Source: CAZJVD01 sp964549505 (GTDB lineage Bacteria; Bdellovibrionota; UBA1018; CAZJVD01). Taken from it: a DNA stretch of 64,000 nt. The translations under genes were made by a program, and so were the position numbers. The notes under the pieces are model-generated. The model did no database searches. It was not told where the DNA came from and saw nothing but the letters and a program-made list of their open reading frames with translations. The stretch lies in assembly GCA_964549505.1 (NCBI GenBank), contig CAZJVD010000002.1:186001-250000 (forward strand), written 5' to 3'. Of the stretch, positions 1 to 10,321 are shown piece by piece. Positions within the stretch are counted from its first letter, which is position 1, and every line of letters begins with the position of its first letter.

Positions 1-303
1 TTTGAACTTTCGCGGCAGTGGTATGTGTTCACTGCTGAAGGGCGACGCACCCGCGTGATGCCTTACGCTGGACTCGGTGTGCTCGTGGCGGTCGATGTTG
101 CCGGAAAAGGTTCGCAGCAAGCCCGCTTCTTTCAGAACAAACCGGATCCAGTTGGCTTTGGAGGACGGGGAACGATCGGAATTGAGTATCTCCCCCGCAA
201 AAGTCGATTTTCAGTTTTTGCTGAACTTTCGCCATCCTTAGGATTTTACCCGCGCTTCTTTTCGTTTTTGAGTGGAGCCGTCGGAGGGCGTGTTTACTTC
301 TAG
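1..303 (+). CDS. C-terminal part of an outer-membrane beta-barrel-like protein (5' truncated by window)
   Basis: The reading frame is open from the first base and ends in TAG at 301-303, so 100 residues of a protein that begins outside the window are visible. The visible part alternates polar and hydrophobic residues (for example PYAGLGVLVAVDV and RFSVFAELSPSLGF) and ends in ...GRVYF. A terminal aromatic residue after amphipathic strands is the usual end of an outer-membrane barrel recognised by BamA. I infer a small outer-membrane protein; no family is recognised. A GTG inside the frame at 25 is unlikely to be the true start, because the frame continues upstream with the same character. Confidence 0.55.
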   Translation, partial: FELSRQWYVFTAEGRRTRVMPYAGLGVLVAVDVAGKGSQQARFFQNKPDPVGFGGRGTIGIEYLPRKSRFSVFAELSPSLGFYPRFFSFLSGAVGGRVYF

Positions 304-379
304 GACGCGACCTGAAAACGAGACGCCCCTCCATGGGCGCCGCGAGACCGTGTCCTTGGTAAGTCGTCGTGAGGAGTTC

Positions 380-949
380 CTATTTCACTGGCCGTTCGAC
401 AACAACAACAGCCAGGCCAGGGCCACCTTCATTTTTAATGATCTGAAACTCTGCGTTCGTGACAGGCGCTTCGCCGCCCTTCTTACTGAAGACCGATTTC
501 AGTTCAGCATCGGTGGTACCAAACATCCGCGCGAGCCAATTTGATGCTTCTGCCATGTTGTACGTATCGACATCAGGAATATCCGTGTTGATCCGAACGT
601 ACGTTGCGATCGCTTTCATACGAGCGTCTGCTAAATCACGATCCACATCGGAATGTTTCTCCCCTTTGCGCGGAAGAGGCTTGTCCGACCAAGCGGCAAC
701 CGTCACGGTGTGAATCGGTCCCGCAGCACGCGCGTCTTGAATGAGATTGCGAAGTGTGGCTTTGTCGGTCTCCGTTAAAAACGACGAATTCTGATCGAAC
801 GTAATCGTTTCCCGCGGAATCGACCGCATGGTTCCGTGATAGTGGCTCTTATCCCGATTTGCCAGTGAGGAAGAACTCCCTAGTAGGAGGGCAAATAACA
901 TCGCACTCGATAAGGTCATGGAAGGTTTCTTAATGATGATCGTGTTCAT
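380..949 (-). CDS. Secreted protein with OmpA-like C-terminal domain
   Basis: The protein has 189 residues. I chose the ATG at 949 because AAAGGAGAAAAAC lies just upstream, a strong ribosome binding site; the frame is open 12 codons further without one. Residues 1-31 form a signal peptide (basic start, then SSAMLFALLLGSSSSLA). The rest resembles the OmpA/MotB peptidoglycan-binding fold: a TFDQNSSFLTETDKATLRNLI segment, then a VTVAAWSDK strand and a DRDLADARMKAIATYV helix, in which the Asp and Arg match the positions that bind diaminopimelate in OmpA. The domain is short and divergent, so peptidoglycan binding is inference. The gene is divergent from the metalloprotease gene, with 65 bp between the two starts. 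Confidence 0.65.
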   Translation of the reverse strand: MNTIIIKKPSMTLSSAMLFALLLGSSSSLANRDKSHYHGTMRSIPRETITFDQNSSFLTETDKATLRNLIQDARAAGPIHTVTVAAWSDKPLPRKGEKHSDVDRDLADARMKAIATYVRINTDIPDVDTYNMAEASNWLARMFGTTDAELKSVFSKKGGEAPVTNAEFQIIKNEGGPGLAVVVVERPVK

Positions 950-1014
950 AGTTTTTCTCCTTTTGTAATGCCTCTTGACGAGCACGATCTATGCCACGAG
1001 TGTAGAATGCTAAG

Positions 1015-1866
1015 GTGGGGACCTCTCGGAAAACTTTTAAACTTGTGCTGCCGGCGATGCTTGTCATGTTCGCTGCGCACATCGCATCGGCGGACAAGCG
1101 CGATGCCGCTGTCGATCTTCGAGAACTGCTCCTCACTCGTTACGACATTGCCGCCGAGGATAAGACCGACACACACGCGCCGCGCGTACTACGAAGTCTT
1201 CTGACGATTCTGGATCATGCTCTTTCGCCTCAGTTCGTTCGACAGCTGAAGAGCTTTCGTTCTTTCCTGGCCTATCGCGGACATGATGACCACTTCGATG
1301 TTGCGGGTTTTCATCCCGAAGCGCGTGCGATCAGTATCGGAGGGCAAGCCACCTATCTTCCGGCGTCGGCTACCTCGGGATCCGACATCGCTCTCATCGC
1401 AGCATTAGCGCACGAGATTGGCCATGTTTTCGTGTTCGACCGCGTTTCGCCGTTGGAACTTCAGCAGATCAGCAGACGTTATGGCGGCTGGGAAAATGTC
1501 TTTCATGGTCGGGATCCAAGAGATCTGTTCTCGCCTATGTTTTTTACAGCGCACCCTACTTATGCGTCCCAAAAGGACGACTCCCGTTCTCCTGCGGCCA
1601 TCACCGAAGCATGGGTTTCGAGCGATTTTCTGAAAGAAAATAATCTGACTTCAGCTTATGCCACCACGAATATTCATGAGTGGTTTGCGGATGGGTTTTC
1701 AGCATGGGCGCTTCGGAAGCTCGGGGAAAAGGGAGTACTTGTAGGCGGGTGGCAATCCCATTTGATTGTGTTGCCACAAACCCGCAAAGAGTATTGGGTC
1801 AACTACGGCAATCTTTCTGATCGCTTCGCAAGTTGGCTCGACCAGCGCTGTGGCATTTCGCCCTGA
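1015..1866 (+). CDS. Secreted HEXXH zinc metalloprotease-like protein
   Basis: The protein has 283 residues and starts at GTG 1015. The N-terminus is a signal peptide (MGTSRKTFKLVLPAMLVMFAAHIASA, cut after ASA), which supports this start despite a weak ribosome site. A zinc-binding HEIGH motif lies at residues 133-137 (LAHEIGHVFVFD). About 75 residues later a second acidic/His cluster (TNIHEWFADGFSAW) could supply the third ligand: it fits the pattern of families where a downstream Glu or Asp completes the site. The protein is therefore probably an exported zinc peptidase acting in the periplasm or outside the cell. No named family is recognised. It ends 64 bp before the CBS-domain gene. Confidence 0.65.
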   Translation: MGTSRKTFKLVLPAMLVMFAAHIASADKRDAAVDLRELLLTRYDIAAEDKTDTHAPRVLRSLLTILDHALSPQFVRQLKSFRSFLAYRGHDDHFDVAGFHPEARAISIGGQATYLPASATSGSDIALIAALAHEIGHVFVFDRVSPLELQQISRRYGGWENVFHGRDPRDLFSPMFFTAHPTYASQKDDSRSPAAITEAWVSSDFLKENNLTSAYATTNIHEWFADGFSAWALRKLGEKGVLVGGWQSHLIVLPQTRKEYWVNYGNLSDRFASWLDQRCGISP

Positions 1867-1930
1867 AAATGCCGCGCTCACCGTGGCACCGCATATGCAC
1901 ACTAGCTCGCCTATAAGCGAGGTATACAAA

Positions 1931-2500
1931 ATGACACTTAACACTAATCTCCCAATGCCCACCGGTGATGAACCTGGAGGAATCCAATTCGGAAAGCCCT
2001 CCAAATTCTCATCGGGGAAAACTGGGACACTGGTAACTACGGCGCCGACAAGGTTTCTCAAACGTTATGTTCGGGAAATGATGACTCCGAACATCAAGGT
2101 GATCCCGCCCGACTGTACGATTCAGGACGCGGCGAAAATGATGAAAGCACTCGGTATCGGATCATTGCCAGTCTGTGATGGGGTGCGGGTACTGGGAATG
2201 GTCACCGATCGCGATATCACGGTGCATGTTGTGGGTGAGGAACGTAGTCCCGTCATCACGCGCGCACGCGAGGTCATGAGTGCGCCCGTTATTTTTTGTT
2301 TCGAAGACCAGGAAATCGAGGACGCCGCACGTGTGATGGAAGTGATGCAAGTGCGCCGACTCGTCGTCCTCAACAAGAGCAAACGCCTTGTCGGAATTTT
2401 GTCGATTGGCGATATCGCGGTAAAAACCGGACGAGAAGAGCTCGCCGGTGAAATCCTCGAATATGTGTCACAACCCGATAGAAAGTCTGTTGCGTCTTAG
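1931..2500 (+). CDS. Tandem CBS-domain protein
   Basis: The protein has 189 residues. ATG 1931 is preferred over upstream in-frame starts because the CBS homology begins well inside and GAGG lies about 8 bp upstream. After a ~45-residue leader come two CBS motifs: the first around MMTPNIKVIPPDCTIQDAA...GSLPVCDG..LGMVTDRDI, the second around VMSAPVIFCFEDQEIEDAARVM...RRLVVLNKSKRLVGILSIGDIA. A CBS pair forms a Bateman module that binds adenosyl nucleotides and usually senses energy state. There is no attached catalytic domain, so this is a free-standing sensor whose partner is not visible. It is probably cytosolic. Confidence 0.85.
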   Translation: MTLNTNLPMPTGDEPGGIQFGKPSKFSSGKTGTLVTTAPTRFLKRYVREMMTPNIKVIPPDCTIQDAAKMMKALGIGSLPVCDGVRVLGMVTDRDITVHVVGEERSPVITRAREVMSAPVIFCFEDQEIEDAARVMEVMQVRRLVVLNKSKRLVGILSIGDIAVKTGREELAGEILEYVSQPDRKSVAS

Positions 2501-2586
2501 AACGAACGCATTCTCGGAACACATTCTCATGAAGAAAATCGGCGGGTCACTCGACTCAATGCTCGACGCAGTGGTAGAGTAAGCGG

Positions 2587-3465
2587 ATGACTGAACAGGC
2601 ACTTACTCACGACCGTCGCGAAATAGGAAGAACGGGAAAAAGCGTCTTCCCGATTGGTCTTGGTGGTATGCCGCTGTCGATTCAAAACCGTCCGTCCGAG
2701 GCAGAAGCGATTCGAGTGATCCATGCCTCGCTCGAGGCCGGTGTAGACTTCATCGACACGGCGAATGTTTATTGTCTGGATGATTCGGACATCGGGCACA
2801 ACGAAGCGCTGATTGCTAAGGCGATCAAGCAAGCCAAGCGCCCCGTGTTCGTTGCGACCAAAGGCGGACTGCGCCGACCTAAGGGCGATTGGACCAATGA
2901 CGCGCGTCCAGAGTTTTTAAGACTCTCCTGTGAACAAAGTTTGCGGGCGCTGGGTGTGGACCGGATTTTTCTTTATCAATTACACGCACCGGATCCAAAG
3001 ATCATCTTCACCGACTCCGTTGGCGCCCTGGCAGCGCTGAAGACAGAAGGAAAGATCGAGCATATTGGACTTTCCAATGTCACCATCGAACAATTAAGAG
3101 CCGCTCTGAAAGTCGTACGCATCGAGAGCGTTCAAAATCGAATCAATCCTTTCGACGGCCGAGATTACACCAACGGCATGATCGAGTTTTGCGAGAAAGA
3201 AGGGATATCCTTTCTTCCTCACAGCCCTGTAGGTGGGCATACGGGGCACGCGCGACTGAAAAGTTCGGGCCTCTTTGAAAAGCTCGAACAGAAGTACGGT
3301 TGCAGCCGCTATGTTGTAGTGCTGGCTTGGCACCTTTCAAAGGGTGCGCGACTTATTCCGATTCCTGGCGCGAGCAAAATCACGTCCGCTACCGATAGCC
3401 CCAGGGCCGCATCTATCCGACTCGAGCCAAGCGATATCGCGTTGATCGATCGCGGAAGCTTCTAG
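2587..3465 (+). CDS. Aldo/keto reductase family oxidoreductase
   Basis: The protein has 292 residues, a (beta/alpha)8 NADPH-dependent oxidoreductase. The family tetrad is visible: Asp in DFIDTANVY, Tyr in the same segment, Lys in VATKGG and His in YQLHAPDP. The C-terminal cofactor segment LIPIPGASK is also present. The substrate cannot be told; the family reduces aldehydes and ketones or acts on sugars and quinones. It is followed after 15 bp by the antiporter gene, so the two may be cotranscribed, with a short hairpin spanning the junction. Confidence 0.88.
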   Translation: MTEQALTHDRREIGRTGKSVFPIGLGGMPLSIQNRPSEAEAIRVIHASLEAGVDFIDTANVYCLDDSDIGHNEALIAKAIKQAKRPVFVATKGGLRRPKGDWTNDARPEFLRLSCEQSLRALGVDRIFLYQLHAPDPKIIFTDSVGALAALKTEGKIEHIGLSNVTIEQLRAALKVVRIESVQNRINPFDGRDYTNGMIEFCEKEGISFLPHSPVGGHTGHARLKSSGLFEKLEQKYGCSRYVVVLAWHLSKGARLIPIPGASKITSATDSPRAASIRLEPSDIALIDRGSF

Positions 3466-3480
3466 TACCATAGTAGAAGC
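3458..3480 (+). other. Short inverted repeat spanning the aldo/keto reductase stop and the antiporter start region
   Basis: GCTTCTA at 3458-3464 pairs with TAGAAGC at 3474-3480, leaving a 9-nt loop. It contains the stop codon of the upstream gene and sits immediately before the GTG start of the antiporter at 3481, covering its ribosome site region (AGAAG). It could modulate translation of the antiporter or be a chance palindrome; there is no T-tract, so it is not a classical terminator. Confidence 0.35.
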
Positions 3481-5739
3481 GTGACCGAACTTCCGTATCT
3501 TATTCAGGATCTTGGCCTGATTCTCATGACCGCAGCGGTGGTTACACTGGTTTTTCGGTGGCTCAAACAGCCCGTTGTCTTGGGATACCTCATCGCCGGT
3601 TTCATTGTGGGACCGCAGTTCACACTTTTACCCACTATCAAAGATGTCGGTAATATCTCCATCTGGGCCGAGATTGGTGTGATCTTCATGCTTTTTGGTC
3701 TTGGGCTTGAGTTCAGCTTCAAGAAGCTTTCGCACGTCGGAAAGAGTGCGTCCATCACAGCCCTCTTCGAAATCGCTTTCATGCTCGCGGTCGGCTTTGC
3801 GACCGCCCAGTTTCTAGGCTGGTCCGTCATGGACAGCATCTTCCTTGGCGGCATCCTTTCGATTTCGTCCACGACGATTATCGTGCGCGCGTTCGAGGAG
3901 CTTGGACTTAAGGGTCGTGGCTTTGTCGGCTTGGTTTTCGGAGTCTTGATCGTTGAAGACCTCATCGCGATTTTGCTCTTAGTGCTACTTTCCTCGGTCG
4001 CCCTGACACAGACCTTGTCCGGATCGCAACTCGTGCTCTCGTCATTGCGCCTCGGATTTTTTCTCGTCCTCTGGTTTCTTTTGGGAATTTATCTTTTACC
4101 GCTTCTGCTGCATCGGTTTCGCAAGCTGCTATCGAACGAAACAACACTCATCGTATCGATTGGCCTTTGTCTGATGATGGTGATCATCGCGAGCCACGTT
4201 GGATTTTCTCCAGCACTGGGAGCTTTTGTCGTGGGTTCTATCCTCGCAGAGACACGCGAAGGCCATCGCATCAGCCAGCTTCTTGTGCCCGTACGTGATC
4301 TTTTTTCAGCAGTTTTCTTCGTTTCGGTTGGAATGTTGATCGACCCCGCAATGATGAAGCAGTATTTCGGCGTGATCCTACTCATCACGGCTCTCACGAT
4401 CGTCGGAAAGTTCGTAGGAACCGTCATGGGAGCCCTGCTTTCAGGTCGCAGTCTGAGGAACTCCGTTCAAGCCGGCATGAGCCTTTCGCAGATCGGCGAG
4501 TTCAGTTTCATCATTGCAACACTGGGCATGACCCTGCACGTGACGAGCGATTTTCTCTATCCCATCGCCGTCGCGGTCTCGGCGCTCACGACATTTGCAA
4601 CTCCTTATCTGATCAAGAACGCCGATCGTGTCGTGCAGCTCCTGGATCGTAAACTACCCGAGGGATTCAAGAACAGTCTCGCGCGCTACGAAGCAGCCAT
4701 GGTGTCCTCAGGACAGGCCGGACTCTCCGCATTGATCTGGAAAGCGTATGGGATCAAGAGTGTTCTCAATGGCGTCCTGGTCGTCGGCATCACCTTGGCC
4801 GTTCACCGACTCTTGATACCCATGGTTCGAGGCCGGTTACCTGAGGGTTTTCCGATCGATGTCATCGCGTGCACGGTCACACTCGTGCTCTCCAGTCCGT
4901 TTCTCTGGGCCGTTTTTCTTGGAGCGCCTCTGGTCGTCGAGAACGATAAGGACGGTCGAGCGCAACGCCTCGAGCGATTGCGAAGCTTCCAACTGGGTGT
5001 GTCCGCAGTTCGATTCACGCTCGGCTGTTTACTGATTGCTTTCGTCGTTGGAAACTTCATGTCGCTGATTGCGATCTCAGGTTTCGTGCTCGTTGCCGTA
5101 ACGGCCTTCGCAGTTTTCTTTTTCAGTCATTATTCCGAACCGCTTTATCGACGGATCGAAGAGCGATTCATTTCAAATCTCACGGATAAGGAACGTCACG
5201 AACTGGAAAAGAAGTCGAAAGTTCCGACACTCGCACCCTGGAATGCCTTGCTCGCAGAGTTCACCGTTTCGCCGAATGCACCCGTGATCGCGCAAACACT
5301 CCAGGAGTCCCAGATCAAAGAACGTTTTGGCGTCACGGTTGCCATGCTCGAACGCGGCGGTCGTCGCGTACTGGCCCCGACGCGAACCGATCTCCTATTG
5401 CCGTACGATCGCGTTTTCCTGATTGGAAGTGACGAACAGCTCGCGGCCGCTAAAGCGGTCATCGAGATGAATCCTGCAACGGTCTTACCGCCTCTCTCGG
5501 ATGCGTACGGTCTCACATCGTTTCCACTGGGTTCACGTGGTTCCCCTGGTTCAAAGGACCCCTTCATTGGAAAATCAATTCGTGATTGCGGCTTAAGAGA
5601 AGCGGTTAACGGGATCATCGTCGGCCTCGAACGGAACGGAGAACGCTTTCTCAATCCGGATTCTTCGATCATCCTCGCCAGCGGCGATCTCCTCTGGATC
5701 GTCGGGGACCGAGAACTGATTAAAGCCCAACGAAGCTAG
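3481..5739 (+). CDS. CPA2-family monovalent cation:proton antiporter with two RCK_C (TrkA-C) domains
   Basis: The protein has 752 residues. Residues 1-390 are a membrane Na+/H+-exchanger fold of about 12 helices typical of KefB/CPA2 proteins (VLGYLIAGFIVGP near 37, FMLFGLGLEFS near 72, SPALGAFVVGSILAET near 243). A further stretch of hydrophobic helices (about 430-570) follows. Two RCK_C-like regulatory domains come at the end, the second ending in FLNPDSSIILASGDLLWIVGD. The NAD-binding TrkA_N domain usual in KefB/KefC is not visible, so regulation is likely by a ligand of the RCK_C domains. It exchanges K+ or Na+ for protons at the inner membrane. GTG start with a weak ribosome site. Confidence 0.85.
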   Translation: MTELPYLIQDLGLILMTAAVVTLVFRWLKQPVVLGYLIAGFIVGPQFTLLPTIKDVGNISIWAEIGVIFMLFGLGLEFSFKKLSHVGKSASITALFEIAFMLAVGFATAQFLGWSVMDSIFLGGILSISSTTIIVRAFEELGLKGRGFVGLVFGVLIVEDLIAILLLVLLSSVALTQTLSGSQLVLSSLRLGFFLVLWFLLGIYLLPLLLHRFRKLLSNETTLIVSIGLCLMMVIIASHVGFSPALGAFVVGSILAETREGHRISQLLVPVRDLFSAVFFVSVGMLIDPAMMKQYFGVILLITALTIVGKFVGTVMGALLSGRSLRNSVQAGMSLSQIGEFSFIIATLGMTLHVTSDFLYPIAVAVSALTTFATPYLIKNADRVVQLLDRKLPEGFKNSLARYEAAMVSSGQAGLSALIWKAYGIKSVLNGVLVVGITLAVHRLLIPMVRGRLPEGFPIDVIACTVTLVLSSPFLWAVFLGAPLVVENDKDGRAQRLERLRSFQLGVSAVRFTLGCLLIAFVVGNFMSLIAISGFVLVAVTAFAVFFFSHYSEPLYRRIEERFISNLTDKERHELEKKSKVPTLAPWNALLAEFTVSPNAPVIAQTLQESQIKERFGVTVAMLERGGRRVLAPTRTDLLLPYDRVFLIGSDEQLAAAKAVIEMNPATVLPPLSDAYGLTSFPLGSRGSPGSKDPFIGKSIRDCGLREAVNGIIVGLERNGERFLNPDSSIILASGDLLWIVGDRELIKAQRS

Positions 5740-5770
5740 CTCTCTGCGTTATCTAGGCTGAGCCATCTTA

Positions 5771-5791
5771 AAGCGGTGACGAAAACCGCTT
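5771..5791 (+). other. Perfect 7-bp hairpin in the antiporter/nitroreductase spacer
   Basis: AAGCGGT (5771-5777) and ACCGCTT (5785-5791) form a perfect stem around a 7-nt loop, 31 bp after the antiporter stop and 33 bp before the nitroreductase ATG. No T-run follows, so it is not a clear intrinsic terminator; it may be a processing or attenuation structure. Confidence 0.4.
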
Positions 5792-5824
5792 ACAAACAGC
5801 TCCTATGTGCTAGTTTTAGGCGAA

Positions 5825-6511
5825 ATGGACTTTTTTGAAGCTGTTGAACGACGCCGAAGCGTACGTCGTTACACATCAAAGCCGGTGCCTCCTGAAGTGG
5901 TAGAGCGCGCGATCGACGCCGCTCTTCTAGCCCCGAACTCCTCCAATCTGCAAACGTGGCGTTTTTTCTGGGTGCGAAGTCCCGAGAAAAAGGCGGCTCT
6001 TGTGCACGCCTGTCTTTCTCAGGGAGCGGCAGCGACCGCACAAGAACTGTTGGTTGTCGTTGCGGATCGATCACTCTGGAAAAAAACGAATGCCGCGATC
6101 CTCGAGATCTATAGGAAAGCCGGCGGACCGAAGCTCGCTTTTGATTATTATGGAAAGCTGATCCCTTTGACCTACGGGTGGGCGATACTTTCGCCCCTGC
6201 GATGGCTTGTGATCCAGCTGATCGGTCTTTTTCGGCCGATCGCACGCAGGCCCTGGTCTCCGGGCGGGGTCGATGAGGTCGCGATCAAGTCAGCCGCCCT
6301 CGCTGCTGAAAACTTCATGCTCGCGATCACTGCCCAAGGTTTCGACACCTGCCCGATGGAAGGTTTTGATGAATTTCGTGTGAAAAAGCTGCTCAAACTG
6401 GGGTGTGCGGCTCGTGTGGTGATGGTGATCAGTGTCGGCGAACGCAGCGAAAAGGGTGTTTGGGGCCAGCGCGTGCGTTTCGACCGTGACTGGTTTGTCC
6501 AAAAGCTTTAA
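5825..6511 (+). CDS. Nitroreductase family protein
   Basis: The protein has 228 residues. ATG 5825 is chosen because the family's opening segment starts there (DFFEAVERRRSVRRYTSKPVP) and TTAGG precedes it by a few bases. FMN-binding features are the RRSVR arginines and LLAPNSSNLQTWRF; the CPMEGFDE segment near residue 178 is the usual later motif. Such enzymes are flavin-dependent dehydrogenases or reductases acting on quinones, nitroaromatics or other electron acceptors with NAD(P)H. The central insertion (about residues 95-140, hydrophobic and Trp-rich) is somewhat long. It ends 12 bp before typA. Confidence 0.85.
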   Translation: MDFFEAVERRRSVRRYTSKPVPPEVVERAIDAALLAPNSSNLQTWRFFWVRSPEKKAALVHACLSQGAAATAQELLVVVADRSLWKKTNAAILEIYRKAGGPKLAFDYYGKLIPLTYGWAILSPLRWLVIQLIGLFRPIARRPWSPGGVDEVAIKSAALAAENFMLAITAQGFDTCPMEGFDEFRVKKLLKLGCAARVVMVISVGERSEKGVWGQRVRFDRDWFVQKL

Positions 6512-6523
6512 GATCGCCCTTCA

Positions 6524-8395
<1,872 letters not shown>

Positions 8396-8399
8396 GTCC

Positions 8400-8966
8400 T
8401 TAATCCGACCGTGGTTGCGGAGTTTTGACAGCCTCGGCGCGCACCAGCTGAGGCGCACCGTCTGCCGCACACATCACCTGTGCTAACAGCCGCCACTGCT
8501 TCGAATCTTCTAAACCAGAGAGCTCCTGAGGAGCGGGTACGCGCATCCAGTTGTCCTGAGTACTTCCCCGTTGACTGCAATCGACTCGAATCCGCCATTC
8601 GTACACCAGAGTGGTTTCTGCTGTTCTTAACTGACCGTCCCGTCCATGCGCGAGCGGCTGCTCGAAAACCGAATACGGCACAATCGATGGCAGGTGATCA
8701 TCACCAGGACTCTCTAAGGCAAACCGAGTCGCACCCGCGGGATGTGTGAGTCGCATGTGCACCGGAAGGATCAAAATGTCATCCTCCGTGCGAACATCAC
8801 CAAAACTAATGCTTATGGCGCGCGTGTTGCGCGAATCCAATACAAGCGCATTCCCACATTCCTTACCGTTCATTCCCTGTGTACCAAGGCCCTGTGTACC
8901 AAGACCCTGTGCGCTAAGGCCCTGCGCAGTAAGGGCGCTGAGAAGAACAAATAGAATCCCCGTCAT
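8400..8966 (-). CDS. Secreted protein of unknown function with repeat-extended N-terminus
   Basis: The protein has 188 residues. A hydrophobic start (MTGILFVLLSALTAQG) looks like a signal peptide and runs into a five-residue repeat (AQGLS, AQGLG, TQGLG, TQGMN) encoded by four 15-bp units at 8875-8934. The mature part holds a few Cys residues (KECGNAL, DCSQRG, VMCAADG) that could form disulphides, and beta-rich segments. I recognise no family. It is probably periplasmic or exported. Repeat copy number could vary by slippage without breaking the frame, because the unit is a multiple of three. Confidence 0.6.
   Translation of the reverse strand: MTGILFVLLSALTAQGLSAQGLGTQGLGTQGMNGKECGNALVLDSRNTRAISISFGDVRTEDDILILPVHMRLTHPAGATRFALESPGDDHLPSIVPYSVFEQPLAHGRDGQLRTAETTLVYEWRIRVDCSQRGSTQDNWMRVPAPQELSGLEDSKQWRLLAQVMCAADGAPQLVRAEAVKTPQPRSD
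8875..8934 (-). repeat. Four tandem 15-bp units in the signal-peptide region of the secreted protein
   Basis: On the plus strand the units start CCCTGTGTACCAAGG (8875), CCCTGTGTACCAAGA (8890), CCCTGTGCGCTAAGG (8905) and CCCTGCGCAGTAAGG (8920). The first two differ at one base and the last two are more diverged. They encode the repeated pentapeptide at the signal-peptide/mature junction. Confidence 0.9.
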
Positions 8967-9073
8967 CGAAGCTTTTATAGCACATCGCGTGAACCCTCTG
9001 CCAGACTGAAAATTTTCAAATAGTTTACGAGGGTTACTTTGTTTTCGGGAGCGCTTAGGACACTCTCGGACTC

Positions 9074-10288
9074 ATGCCCGTAGGCGTTCTCGTACTGCTT
9101 GGTTTTCTTGTTAGCTTCGGCCCACTTTCGATCGATATGTACCTGCCGGCACTCGAAACGATCGCCAAAGATCTCGGTGCTCCGATCGACGTGATCCAAC
9201 TGACACTCGCGTCGTTCTTTGTAGGTATCTCTCTGGGACAGGTTTTCTACGGGCCCGCGGCCGATCGTTTCGGTCGCAAGCCTCCGCTCTATTTTGGTCT
9301 TTTGATCTACGCACTCGCCTCCGCACTCTGCGCTGTTACTTCAAATCCTACTCTTCTCATCACGCTACGATTCTTTCAGGCGATCGGATCCTGCGCCGGC
9401 ATGGTCGTAACACGAGCCATGGTGCGAGATCTTTTTCGCCCCGAAGAAGGAGCAAAGATTTTTTCGATGCTGATGTTGGTGATGGGAGCGGCGCCGATCC
9501 TCGCGCCCTCCGTTGGTGGAGCCGTCGCAACGACTTTTGGATGGCGACCGATTTTCGTGATTCAAGCGGTTGCGGCGCTCATCTGCCTCTGGCGCGTTCA
9601 CGAGTCCTTACCCGAGACTCACGGCCCCGAAAAACGTGCGCTCTTCTCAGGTCGCTTTAGTGAAACACTTCGAAACTATCTTGGGATCTTGAGGGACCGT
9701 CGCTTCATGATTCCGGCGGTTTCGGGTGGGATCGCTCAGGCTGGAATGTTTGCGTACATCACCGGTTCTCCGTTCGTTTTGATGAATCTCATGGGCCTGC
9801 CACCCGGCCGTTATGCAGTCGTTTTCGGATGCAATGCGGTTGGCTTGATCGCCGTCTCGCAGATCAATCGCTTCTTTGTCGGGAAGTTTGGACTCGAGCG
9901 CACACTCGCCAGCACGTTTGGAGTCATCGCGCTGATAGGCACGGTGTTTCTTCAGTTTGGCCTGTCCGGTGCGGCACCCATACCACTAATGTCATTGATG
10001 AGTGCGCTGTTTTTATATGTTGCGTCAATGGGAGCGATGTTCCCAAACTCAGGGGCCCTCGCCATGGCCGATCAAGCGCATATTGCCGGATCCGCGTCAG
10101 CTCTGCTCGGAACCATCCAAATGCTGATAGCCGCTGTCCTTTCAGGGGTCGTGAGTCACTTCCACGACGGAACCGCCGCGCCGATGTGTCTGACGATCGC
10201 CGCAGCCGGAATAGGCTCCGCTTTCGTTCATTTTGCAGGGACATGGCTCCGGAATAGGCCACTGGAGCAGGCCCCAAAGCACGATTGA
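9074..10288 (+). CDS. Bcr/CflA-type MFS drug efflux transporter
   Basis: The protein has 404 residues with about 12 hydrophobic helices. The opening segment FGPLSIDMYLPALETIAKDL is typical of Bcr/CflA multidrug exporters, and the MFS loop motif (YGPAADRFGRKPPLY) is at about residues 56-70. Motif C-like residues (MGAAPILAPSVGG) are in helix 5. It is a proton-coupled inner-membrane exporter, with substrates for the family including bicyclomycin, chloramphenicol and sulphonamides; the actual substrate here is unknown. It has no partner genes beside it. Confidence 0.88.
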   Translation: MPVGVLVLLGFLVSFGPLSIDMYLPALETIAKDLGAPIDVIQLTLASFFVGISLGQVFYGPAADRFGRKPPLYFGLLIYALASALCAVTSNPTLLITLRFFQAIGSCAGMVVTRAMVRDLFRPEEGAKIFSMLMLVMGAAPILAPSVGGAVATTFGWRPIFVIQAVAALICLWRVHESLPETHGPEKRALFSGRFSETLRNYLGILRDRRFMIPAVSGGIAQAGMFAYITGSPFVLMNLMGLPPGRYAVVFGCNAVGLIAVSQINRFFVGKFGLERTLASTFGVIALIGTVFLQFGLSGAAPIPLMSLMSALFLYVASMGAMFPNSGALAMADQAHIAGSASALLGTIQMLIAAVLSGVVSHFHDGTAAPMCLTIAAAGIGSAFVHFAGTWLRNRPLEQAPKHD

Positions 10289-10313
10289 CACGAGGCTCCC
10301 TAAGCTATAGTTA
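10285..10313 (+). promoter_or_regulatory. Putative promoter of the first tandem secreted paralogue
   Basis: TTGACA at 10285-10290, then 17 nt, then TAGTTA at 10308-10313, with TATAGT overlapping at 10306. The start codon follows at 10322. The whole block from TTGACAC to the start ATGAAACATCT is repeated before the next gene (11031-11059), with conserved TAAGC...TAGTTACGG. Conservation between the two copies is the main support. Confidence 0.45.
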
Positions 10314-10321
10314 CGGCACTG